A stretch of 64,000 bases of DNA from Candidatus Nanosynbacter sp. TM7-053. GTDB lineage: Bacteria > Patescibacteriota > Saccharimonadia > Saccharimonadales > Saccharimonadaceae. The translations under genes and the position numbers were made by a program. Under the pieces are notes generated by a model. The model saw only the letters and a program-made list of their open reading frames with translations, was not told where the DNA came from and made no database searches. The stretch lies in NCBI RefSeq assembly GCF_022828375.1, contig NZ_JAJQJX010000002.1, forward strand, positions 1 to 64,000, in the 5' to 3' direction. This document shows positions 24,906-32,259 of this stretch, one piece after another; the first letter of the stretch is position 1; every line of letters starts with the position of its first letter.

Positions 24906-26357
24906 ATGAATAGATGGCTATTTGAGAAGTTGCATATTTCTTGGTTGGTGGCGGCGTGGTGTCTCGGTCTGACAATTGGCGTAATTTCCATCCATTACAT
25001 ACCGCGGTCGTTTGCGACGAACCCATTATTTTTATTGGTCGGGCCGGCTATTTTCGTAATTGTGGCAATTTGGCGCTGGCGATTTTTTGTGATTTTAGCA
25101 ATTATTTCTGGAGTTTTGATTGGTCTTTGGCGCGGTGAAATTGGCAGAAAAGGTGTGGAGGTCTATGATTCGTTAATCGGAAAAGTTGCAATTATCCAAG
25201 GTCAAGTTTTGGAGGATCCTGATCTCGATAAAAATAGCCAAACGGTTCTTAGGTTGGGCAATTTGCGGATGAATAATGAAAAATTGCCGGGACAAATTTG
25301 GGTGACGACGCCAGATAAAAACTCAATTAAGCGCAGTGATATTGTGAGAATTAAGGGTAAAATGACGGCGGGATTTGGGGCTTTTTCGGCAAGCGTATAT
25401 CGGGCGAAAATTATTAGTGCCGAAAGGCCAGTTCCGGGCGATGTGGCGGTGGGAGTTCGCGATTGGTTTGCGGGGTGGGTTCGCGAGCATATTCCGGAAT
25501 CAGAATCCGCGTTGGGATTGGGATTTTTATTAGGCTTAAGGCGTGCCATGCCAACTGAATTAAGTGACAATTTGAAAATTGCCGGATTGACACATATCGT
25601 GGTGGCGAGCGGCTACAATCTAACAATTTTAGTTCGTTTAGCGCGACGATTATTCGCTAAGCGATCAAAATATTTAGCGATGCTCAGCGCGGCTGTTATG
25701 ATAATTGGTTTTATGGCGGTGACCGGATTAAGTCCTAGTATGTCGAGAGCTGGCTTGGTGGCGGGACTGAGTCTGGCGGCGTGGTATTATGGTCGGACAA
25801 TTCATCCGCTAGTTCTGCTTCCTGTGTCGGCGGCAATTACGCTATTGATAAATCCGCAATTTGGTTGGGGCGATTTGGGCTGGCAATTAAGCTTTGCTTC
25901 GTTTGCTGGCGTAATTATACTAGCGCCACTTTTACATTCTTACTTTTTTGGCAATAAAGAGCCGGGCGCGTTTCGACAAATTTTAATCGAAACTTTGTCG
26001 GCGCAAATTATGACATTGCCGCTGCTTATGATGAGTTTCGGTGTTATTAGTAATGTGGCGTTAATTGCGAATATGCTGATTTTGCCGTTTGTGCCGCTAG
26101 CGATGCTGCTGACGTTTATGTCGGGTGTACTGGTTTTTGTGCCGATGATTGGTGCGTTGATTGCAATTCCGACGACGTGGCTACTTGGTTATATGATCCA
26201 AGTCACCAATTGGACAGCTGGATTTGAATGGGCTCAAATGGAAGTTAGCATTAATTTGTGGCAATGTGTGGTTTTATATGTGGTGCTAATTTTGGCAATG
26301 ATTTGGATGAAAAAGCAAACTAAATTGGACCTCGCTAAGATAAATATTGTGGAGTAG
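24906..26357 (+). CDS. comEC: ComEC/Rec2 DNA-uptake channel
   Basis: The 483-residue protein has N-terminal membrane segments, an extracytoplasmic OB-like region (about residues 75-165; GQVLEDPDLDKNSQT) and the Competence domain. The latter is marked by GFLLGLRRAMP, the family hallmark LTHIVVASGYNLTIL and GDLGWQLSFASFAGVI. ComEC carries single-stranded DNA across the membrane in natural transformation. The C-terminal metallo-beta-lactamase-like nuclease domain of longer ComECs is absent; the protein ends after the last membrane segment. With the T4P and RecA genes in this window it supports uptake of foreign or host DNA. Confidence 0.92.
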   Translation: MNRWLFEKLHISWLVAAWCLGLTIGVISIHYIPRSFATNPLFLLVGPAIFVIVAIWRWRFFVILAIISGVLIGLWRGEIGRKGVEVYDSLIGKVAIIQGQVLEDPDLDKNSQTVLRLGNLRMNNEKLPGQIWVTTPDKNSIKRSDIVRIKGKMTAGFGAFSASVYRAKIISAERPVPGDVAVGVRDWFAGWVREHIPESESALGLGFLLGLRRAMPTELSDNLKIAGLTHIVVASGYNLTILVRLARRLFAKRSKYLAMLSAAVMIIGFMAVTGLSPSMSRAGLVAGLSLAAWYYGRTIHPLVLLPVSAAITLLINPQFGWGDLGWQLSFASFAGVIILAPLLHSYFFGNKEPGAFRQILIETLSAQIMTLPLLMMSFGVISNVALIANMLILPFVPLAMLLTFMSGVLVFVPMIGALIAIPTTWLLGYMIQVTNWTAGFEWAQMEVSINLWQCVVLYVVLILAMIWMKKQTKLDLAKINIVE

Positions 26358-26360
26358 TGT

Positions 26361-26366
26361 ATAATA
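26361..26366 (+). promoter_or_regulatory. -10 box of the yebC-family gene
   Basis: TATAAT lies 38 bases before ATG 26405. The leader carries an AGGAGA Shine-Dalgarno, so this gene uses the ordinary initiation mode. Confidence 0.5.
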
Positions 26367-26404
26367 GTAACAGATTGAAATAGCAAATAACTTTAGGAGA
26401 AATT

Positions 26405-27121
26405 ATGTCAGGACACAGTAAATGGGCTACAACTCATCGACAAAAAGCGATTGTTGACGCTAAGCGCGGCGCGATTTTTACGAAATTGGGCAATCAAATT
26501 GCTATTGCGGCACGTGGCGGCACAGACCCAGCTCTGAACTCAAGTTTGGCGATGGCGATTGAAAAAGCTAAGGCTGCAAATATGCCTAGCGCAAACATCC
26601 AGCGAGCAATTGACCGAGTGGCGGATAAGAGCGCGGCGGCTTTGGAGGAAATTGCTTACGAAGGCTATGGTCCTGGCGGCGTAGGCGTTATTATTGAAAC
26701 GGCGACAGATAATCGCAATCGAACATTGCCAGAGGTAAAAACTGCGTTGGTTAAAAATGGCGGACGAATTGCTGATGCTGGTAGTGTGATGTTCCAATTT
26801 ACGCGCAAAGGTGTCATTGCTATCGAAGGTAGCGGGGAAGATTTGTTGCTAGCGGTTTTGGACGCTGGCGCCGAAGATGCCGTCGAGGAAGACGGCGAGA
26901 TTATCGTGTATACGGAGTTGAAAGATTTGGCGAGCGTGCGGAATAAATTGGTTGAACAGGGCTTGAAGGTTAAAGATGCGGAACTGCGATATATTGCCAA
27001 TACGCCGATAGAAATTGCCGACATGGAAACTGCGCAGAAATTGATGAAAATGATTGATGCGTTGGACGATTTGGATGACGTTGTGAATGTTCATACAAAC
27101 GCGGATATCACAGCGGAATAA
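26405..27121 (+). CDS. yebC: YebC/PmpR family protein
   Basis: The 238 residues match the YebC/TACO1 family: MSGHSKWATTHRQK at the start, RGAIFTKLGNQIAIAARGG, and GYGPGGVGVIIETATDNRNRT in the middle. Proteins of this family were first described as transcription regulators and more recently as translation factors helping ribosomes at proline stretches. Here it lies between comEC and a surface protein rather than beside ruvC, which follows only after that surface gene. A terminator hairpin is directly downstream. Confidence 0.93.
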   Translation: MSGHSKWATTHRQKAIVDAKRGAIFTKLGNQIAIAARGGTDPALNSSLAMAIEKAKAANMPSANIQRAIDRVADKSAAALEEIAYEGYGPGGVGVIIETATDNRNRTLPEVKTALVKNGGRIADAGSVMFQFTRKGVIAIEGSGEDLLLAVLDAGAEDAVEEDGEIIVYTELKDLASVRNKLVEQGLKVKDAELRYIANTPIEIADMETAQKLMKMIDALDDLDDVVNVHTNADITAE

Positions 27122-27138
27122 AATCATCGCTTTAAGGA

Positions 27139-27166
27139 ATCGCTCCTTTTCTGGGGCGATTTTTAA
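27139..27166 (+). terminator. terminator after yebC
   Basis: ATCGCTCC pairs with GGGGCGAT (one G-U), followed by TTTT. Confidence 0.85.
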
Positions 27167-27220
27167 TTTGACAAAAAGTACGCTAAACTAAAGATAATTA
27201 ACCATAAGCAAGGAGCGAGC

Positions 27221-29008
27221 ATGAAGTATTTGCGCAACACACTACTTATGATACTAGCCGCGGCGCTAATAATGCCGTCGCCGTTGGTTTTGGCGGAAGG
27301 CGTTTCAAGTGCTACTCAAGAGTCGAAAGTTGATGACGCTCAGACTGTTGATAACAGTCTTAAATCGGCTGAGGAAGCGAAAGATTCAGTTATTGATAAG
27401 GAGCAGATCGATAGCAATTCACCTTCTCAATCAAGTGAAAATCTCGAGACTCCAACAGAGAATTTGTCTACAAATAGTCCGAGCGAAAATCCTGCTACCA
27501 ATGAGTCTTCAAAATCTGAGCCAAACCCTGAATCTGAGCCACCAAAAATAGATAATTCAGATGAAAGAACAGAAGAAAATGCGACGATATTAATTTCAAA
27601 GATTAGTCAGGATAAAAAATATGTTGAGATTTATAATCCGACGAATCAGAATGTTAATTTGGCTGGTTGGAAAATAGAGTATCACACTGGATCTGGCGCT
27701 CAAGCCGTTGGAAAAATTTTCAAGGATGAAGTAATCTTAGCGAACGGATTTTTGGTTTTGTCGAATGATAAGATGTTGGCGGGCGCCATAAAGTTTGATA
27801 ATAATTTAGGTTTGGCTCAGAATGATGGATCGGTCGTGTTGTTGCGTTCGGATGGGTCGGTCGCAGATACTGTCGGCTGGGGAAATAATTCAAAGTCTGC
27901 AGGTTCGCCGATTAAAGGCGGTGTGAAAATTGTTTGGCGCTGTTTTATTGATGAAAATATTATTGATTCGAAATTTTTGTCAGGTAAAAATCTTAACAAT
28001 CAGGAAATTGTGCCGTATTCGCGTCCGAATTGTAAAAGTCCAGAGCCCAACCCTGAATCTTCAAAGGAGTTGAATAAATGTGAAGGTTTGAAGTTAAGTG
28101 AAATCGCGTCGAATGTTGATGAACAATTCATTGAGATTATCAATTCTGGCGAAAAAAACGTCATTACGACGGGCTGTAAATTGACGGTTGGCGATTCTGG
28201 CGTTCGTGAAAATATTGGTGACATCGAATTAAATCCTGGCGAATTTTTAACGATCAAAATAAAAAATACGAAGCTGAAATTGCCAAAAACAAAAGGAAAA
28301 GTTTATTTACTGGATGAGGCTGGCTCGAAAATTGATGCCGCCGCTGAATATAGTAGTATGCCAAAAGGCGCTTCGTGGAGTTTTGTTGATGATGAGTGGA
28401 CTCGGACATTTGCCATCACTGAAGGCGCCGCTAATATTTTTAAGGAATATCCAGATTGTCAGAGCGGTTATGAACGAAATGTGCTGGGTAGATGTGTGAA
28501 AATTGCCATTCCGCCCGTTGAAAACCCTTGTCCTGTTGGCCAATACCGTCATCCAGAAACTCGCCGTTGTCGAAAAATTGAAGCGGCAAAAACTATTACT
28601 CCCTGTAAAGACGGTTATTATCGTAGTGAAGAGACTGGCAGATGCCGATCTATCGCATCAGCTGCGGCAAAAACTTTGAAGCCTTGCCCAGAAGGTCAAT
28701 TCCGCAATTCATCTACGGGTCGATGTAAGAAAATTGTCTCCACTGACGATATAGCAAAAGAATGCCCAGAAGGATTTGAACGTAACCCACAAACTAAGCG
28801 ATGTCGAAAGATAAAATCTGCAAATATGCCAACTGTTGGTTCGGCGGCAGCTGAAGTTAAACAAGTCGCTGGCGCTACTTGGGGTTGGTGGGTGTTTGGT
28901 GGCGTGAGTTTACTGGCCGTCGGTTACGGCGTATGGCAGTGGCGATGGGAAATTTCGCAATTTGTACGAAAAATCCGTGAACGCATTAAATCCGCAAGCG
29001 GTAAATAA
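27221..29008 (+). CDS. surface protein: two lamin-tail domains, Cys repeats, C-terminal anchor
   Basis: The 595 residues start with a signal peptide (about 1-25, ending near VLAEG). A Ser/Glu/Pro-rich stalk (to about residue 120) leads to a lamin-tail domain (ILISKISQDKKYVEIYNPT, with LAGWKIEY) and a second, more divergent one near residues 285-410. Five tandem repeats of about 25 residues follow (residues 413-531), each a C-x3-[YF]-x-R-x5-[RK]-C-[RKV] unit, so ten cysteines in five likely disulfides. A membrane segment (about 553-573) and a short basic tail end the protein. AAGGAGCG precedes the ATG. Function unknown; it is anchored with its domains outside and could serve in contact with the host cell. 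Confidence 0.85.
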   Translation: MKYLRNTLLMILAAALIMPSPLVLAEGVSSATQESKVDDAQTVDNSLKSAEEAKDSVIDKEQIDSNSPSQSSENLETPTENLSTNSPSENPATNESSKSEPNPESEPPKIDNSDERTEENATILISKISQDKKYVEIYNPTNQNVNLAGWKIEYHTGSGAQAVGKIFKDEVILANGFLVLSNDKMLAGAIKFDNNLGLAQNDGSVVLLRSDGSVADTVGWGNNSKSAGSPIKGGVKIVWRCFIDENIIDSKFLSGKNLNNQEIVPYSRPNCKSPEPNPESSKELNKCEGLKLSEIASNVDEQFIEIINSGEKNVITTGCKLTVGDSGVRENIGDIELNPGEFLTIKIKNTKLKLPKTKGKVYLLDEAGSKIDAAAEYSSMPKGASWSFVDDEWTRTFAITEGAANIFKEYPDCQSGYERNVLGRCVKIAIPPVENPCPVGQYRHPETRRCRKIEAAKTITPCKDGYYRSEETGRCRSIASAAAKTLKPCPEGQFRNSSTGRCKKIVSTDDIAKECPEGFERNPQTKRCRKIKSANMPTVGSAAAEVKQVAGATWGWWVFGGVSLLAVGYGVWQWRWEISQFVRKIRERIKSASGK

Positions 29009-29012
29009 TTGC

Positions 29013-29018
29013 TATAAT
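29013..29018 (+). promoter_or_regulatory. -10 box of ruvC (leaderless)
   Basis: TATAAT ends six bases before ATG 29025. Confidence 0.6.
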
Positions 29019-29024
29019 AAAGAT

Positions 29025-29498
29025 ATGAGAATTATCGGGATTGACCCAGGAACGGGAATTTTGGGGTTTGGTGTGATTGATTTTTCTCGTGGCAAGTTCA
29101 AGATGGTCACGGCGGGAGTTGTGACGACGCCGGCACATACGCCAATTGACGAAAGGCTTGAAGATATTTTCGATAGCCTGACCGAGATTATTGCCGAAAC
29201 AAATCCTGATGTTATGTCGATTGAAAAGCTATTTTTTGCGCGCAATGTTACGACGGCGATTTCTGTGGCGGAAGCACGCGGCGTGGCGATGTTGACTGGG
29301 CGAAAAGCTGGAATGCCGATTGCTGAATATACGCCGCTACAAATAAAGCAAACTTTGACCGGCTATGGCAAGGCTGATAAAAAGCAGGTCCAGGAAATGG
29401 TGCGACTTAATTTGGGTTTGAAAGATGTTCCGAAGCCGGATGACTGCGCGGATGCTTTGGCTGCAGCAATTACACACGCGGCGATGAATCGGGTATAA
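29025..29498 (+). CDS. ruvC: Holliday-junction endonuclease RuvC
   Basis: The 157 residues have the RNase H-like fold with four acidic catalytic positions: Asp in GIDPGTG (residue 7), Glu in SIEKLFF, and two Asp in PDDCADALAAAI near the C-terminus. RuvC resolves Holliday junctions bound by RuvAB. ATG 29025 (MRIIGIDPG) is chosen over an in-frame start at 28962 that overlaps the previous gene, because it fits the family N-terminus and the TATAAT-N6 pattern. ruvA starts 8 bases after its stop, yet with its own box. Confidence 0.95.
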   Translation: MRIIGIDPGTGILGFGVIDFSRGKFKMVTAGVVTTPAHTPIDERLEDIFDSLTEIIAETNPDVMSIEKLFFARNVTTAISVAEARGVAMLTGRKAGMPIAEYTPLQIKQTLTGYGKADKKQVQEMVRLNLGLKDVPKPDDCADALAAAITHAAMNRV

Positions 29499-29499
29499 T
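29494..29499 (+). promoter_or_regulatory. -10 box of ruvA (leaderless)
   Basis: TATAAT overlaps the end of ruvC (its last sense codon and stop) and ends six bases before ATG 29506. Confidence 0.6.
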
Positions 29500-29505
29500 T
29501 GAAAT

Positions 29506-30081
29506 ATGATTGCACATGTTTTTGGGAAAGTTGCTGAGAAGTTTAACGGCTCGTTAGTCATTGATGTTCATGGTGTTGGATATGAAATTAGCGTGGCGAC
29601 TAATGATTTTGACGCGGTGGTGTTAGATCAAGAGGTAAAGTTTTACACTTATCATCACGTGCGCGAGCAAGCTGAAGAATTGTTTGGTTTTTCGAGTTTG
29701 GCGGCGAAAAAACTGTTTGAAATGCTAATCACGGTTCAGGGGGTTGGCCCGAAGGCTGCGCTGGCTATCTTAAGCTTGGGTGATGCCGAGCAGGTGCGCA
29801 ATGCTATTGCTAATGCTGACAGCGGTTTTGTGCAAAAGGCCACTGGCGTCGGCAAAAAAACTGCCGAGCGAGTGGTGGTCGATTTGAGCGATAAAGTTGG
29901 TCTGCCTACTCATTACGGCCGAACGGAAACTCCATTGCAGACTGAATTAAACACTTCCGATGAGGCCTTAGAGGCGTTGATGGCTTTGGGCTATACATTA
30001 GCGGATGCCACTAAGGCGCTCGAAAACGTTGATGTAAATTTGCCAACTTCTCAGCGAGTTACTGAAGCTTTGAAGAAATAG
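29506..30081 (+). CDS. ruvA: Holliday-junction DNA-binding protein RuvA
   Basis: The 191 residues have the N-terminal OB fold (MIAHVFGKVAEKFNGSLVIDVHGVGYEI) and two helix-hairpin-helix motifs (TVQGVGPKAALAIL and ATGVGKKTAERVVVDL). The C-terminal RuvB-binding helices (EALEALMALGYTLADATKAL) are also present. It forms the tetramer that holds the four-way junction. Confidence 0.96.
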   Translation: MIAHVFGKVAEKFNGSLVIDVHGVGYEISVATNDFDAVVLDQEVKFYTYHHVREQAEELFGFSSLAAKKLFEMLITVQGVGPKAALAILSLGDAEQVRNAIANADSGFVQKATGVGKKTAERVVVDLSDKVGLPTHYGRTETPLQTELNTSDEALEALMALGYTLADATKALENVDVNLPTSQRVTEALKK

Positions 30082-30102
30082 AGTTTTAGTAATTGATATC
30101 TA

Positions 30103-30648
30103 TTACGACTCGTTTTCTTCCTTAACTGCCTGTTTTGCTTCTCTAATGAGATTTTCTATGTCGCCGGCTGTTAGCCTGTCGTAGTCATGAAAGCTCTGAA
30201 CACTACGGCGCAATAGCTGACCTTGTATGCCAGTAATCCCATATAATCCAGGCAGATCACCAAATTGGTGATTGCACGTTTTTTGTTCAAATGTCTCGGC
30301 CTGCTCTTTGTCAGAAGCGCCTTCTTTCGATGCGATTCTATCGTACCATAAAAATGGATATCCTACTAGTAAGTCAATTACGTGTTTTGCAATTTCTGTT
30401 GATTTGGGGTCGTATTCTTTTGTTTGCTCTAAATTGCCATATCCTCGCTCGGTTAAGGTGTTGCTAATATTTTTTACATCAATTGCGACCCTGGTCGACT
30501 CAATTCCTTCAGATTCGTCGCAAGGCGCTAATCCTAGCTCAGCCAAAATATACGGCACTGCCTCTGACATTATCCTAATTCCTTCTGGGACTTGGCCATA
30601 TACTTCTCTTATGTCTTTTTTTCGGTTTTTGGCATCAAATTCCGGCAT
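30103..30648 (-). CDS. hypothetical soluble protein between ruvA and ruvB
   Basis: The 181-residue acidic soluble protein opens MPEFDAKNRKKDIREVYGQ. It has no signal peptide, membrane segment or motif I recognise. AGGAG lies 6 bases before ATG 30648. It is encoded opposite to ruvA and ruvB and so breaks the usual ruvAB pair; its codon use does not stand out by eye. The promoters of this gene and ruvB must face each other's backs in the 60-base gap 30649-30708. Possibly an accessory or acquired gene. Confidence 0.65.
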   Translation of the reverse strand: MPEFDAKNRKKDIREVYGQVPEGIRIMSEAVPYILAELGLAPCDESEGIESTRVAIDVKNISNTLTERGYGNLEQTKEYDPKSTEIAKHVIDLLVGYPFLWYDRIASKEGASDKEQAETFEQKTCNHQFGDLPGLYGITGIQGQLLRRSVQSFHDYDRLTAGDIENLIREAKQAVKEENES

Positions 30649-30696
30649 TGTAAACTCCTAGTTTAATTGTAGATACTAATACTATACCATAAATGC

Positions 30697-30702
30697 TATA
30701 AT
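30697..30702 (+). promoter_or_regulatory. -10 box of ruvB (leaderless)
   Basis: TATAAT ends six bases before ATG 30709. Confidence 0.6.
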
Positions 30703-30708
30703 TAGTGT

Positions 30709-31707
30709 ATGGCAATTGAAAGAATAGTTGATACAAGTTCGCATGATGACGATTCTGAAGAGCAGCGAATTGAAGTTAGTTTGCGTCCGCAGAGTTTTGC
30801 TGAGTATGTTGGTCAGGAAAGATTGAAGCGTAATTTACGCTTGGCGATTGATGCGGCTAAAAAGCGCGGCGAACCGTTGGATCACGTATTATTATATGGT
30901 CCGCCAGGGCTTGGTAAAACAACTATGGCGACGGTGATTGCTAATGAAATGGGCACGAATCTGCGGATTACTAGTGGTCCGGCTATTGAAAAAGCGGGCG
31001 ATTTGGCGTCGATTCTGACTAATTTGTCGGACGGCGATATTCTGTTTATCGATGAAATTCATCGGTTGGGACGATCAGTGGAGGAAATCTTGTACTCCGC
31101 AATGGAAGATTTTAAGCTGGATATTGTGATTGGAAAAGGTCCGGCAGCGCGATCAATTCGATTAGATTTACCGCGATTTACGGTGATTGGCGCGACGACG
31201 CGAACCGGAAGTTTGGCGGCGCCTTTGCGTGATAGGTTCGGGCATATTTATCGTTTGGAATTTTACACGCCAGAGGATATTGCGAAAATTGTGACGCGTA
31301 GTGCGAAGATTTTGGAGTCGTCAATTCGAAGTGAAGCGGCGAATCTATTGTCAACGCGAGCACGCTTGACGCCGCGTATTGCCAATAGACTTCTTAAGCG
31401 CGTCCGTGATTACGCCGACGTTAATGGCGACGGAATAATTGATGTAAAAACTACAACCAACGCTTTGGAAATGCTGGAAGTGGATGAGTTGGGCTTGGAT
31501 CCGGCTGATCGTAATTTATTACAATCGATTCTGGAAAATTATGGTGATAATCCTGTTGGTCTAACAACAATTGCGGCGTTGACCGGCGACGAAGCGACGA
31601 CAATTGAGGATTTTTATGAACCGTATTTGCTGCAAATTGGTTTTATTGAGCGCACACCGCGTGGTCGTCGAGTAACGATTAGGGCAAAGCGACATTTGGA
31701 GAAATAG
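30709..31707 (+). CDS. ruvB: Holliday-junction helicase RuvB
   Basis: The 332-residue AAA+ motor has the N-terminal [19 protein letters not shown], Walker [10 protein letters not shown], Walker [17 protein letters not shown] and sensor 1 [12 protein letters not shown]. The arginine-finger region [14 protein letters not shown] and the winged helix with RTPRGRRVT at the end are also present. It drives branch migration with RuvA. It has its own -10 box because the opposite-strand gene separates it from ruvA. Confidence 0.97.
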   Translation: MAIERIVDTSSHDDDSEEQRIEVSLRPQSFAEYVGQERLKRNLRLAIDAAKKRGEPLDHVLLYGPPGLGKTTMATVIANEMGTNLRITSGPAIEKAGDLASILTNLSDGDILFIDEIHRLGRSVEEILYSAMEDFKLDIVIGKGPAARSIRLDLPRFTVIGATTRTGSLAAPLRDRFGHIYRLEFYTPEDIAKIVTRSAKILESSIRSEAANLLSTRARLTPRIANRLLKRVRDYADVNGDGIIDVKTTTNALEMLEVDELGLDPADRNLLQSILENYGDNPVGLTTIAALTGDEATTIEDFYEPYLLQIGFIERTPRGRRVTIRAKRHLEK

Positions 31708-31769
31708 TTATCGTATTCTTCGGCTTTTTGTGCTTTAATAAAACCAGACAAACTTAACTAGGAGCCGCC

Positions 31770-32258
31770 ATGGGCAAAAAACAAGCAACGACATCACCAG
31801 TTAAGAACTCTAAAGCTAGGCGCTGGCTACGGCGATTTATAATTTTGATAGGAATTTTGGCTGGTTTGTGGCTGGTCAATTTTTTAACTTGGCTGCCGGC
31901 GTATGTGGAAGTGTGGAATATGGCACGAGATCCAATGGCTGAAAAGGGCGTTTTGGGCTTAAAGCTGAAATCGTCACGCGAAAGACATCGCATACCTACA
32001 GAACGCGGATTTTTAAAAAAGAGTACATATCCGTCAGTCGATAGATATTATGAGATGCCTCAAAATGGGTCGGTGAGTGATTTGTTAAATAGACTGCAAC
32101 GATACGCTGAAAGTTCTGGCTGGAAACTGGACAAAGAGAGGTCTGGGGCGGAATATTTTGTAGGATATAAAGATATAGAGGGTAGGAAATATCAGGTCAG
32201 CGTGGGGATAGGTGACGAAAAAGTAGTATATGTATCAGTAGAGGGCTTGGGCAACTAA
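31770..32258 (+). CDS. single-pass membrane protein, hypothetical
   Basis: The 162 residues have a basic N-terminus, one membrane segment (about residues 26-50) and an extracytoplasmic part of about 110 residues without recognised motifs. AGGAG precedes the ATG. It ends one base before the SGNH/VWA surface protein gene, so the two are very likely co-expressed and may act together at the surface. Confidence 0.7.
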   Translation: MGKKQATTSPVKNSKARRWLRRFIILIGILAGLWLVNFLTWLPAYVEVWNMARDPMAEKGVLGLKLKSSRERHRIPTERGFLKKSTYPSVDRYYEMPQNGSVSDLLNRLQRYAESSGWKLDKERSGAEYFVGYKDIEGRKYQVSVGIGDEKVVYVSVEGLGN

Positions 32259-32259
32259 T

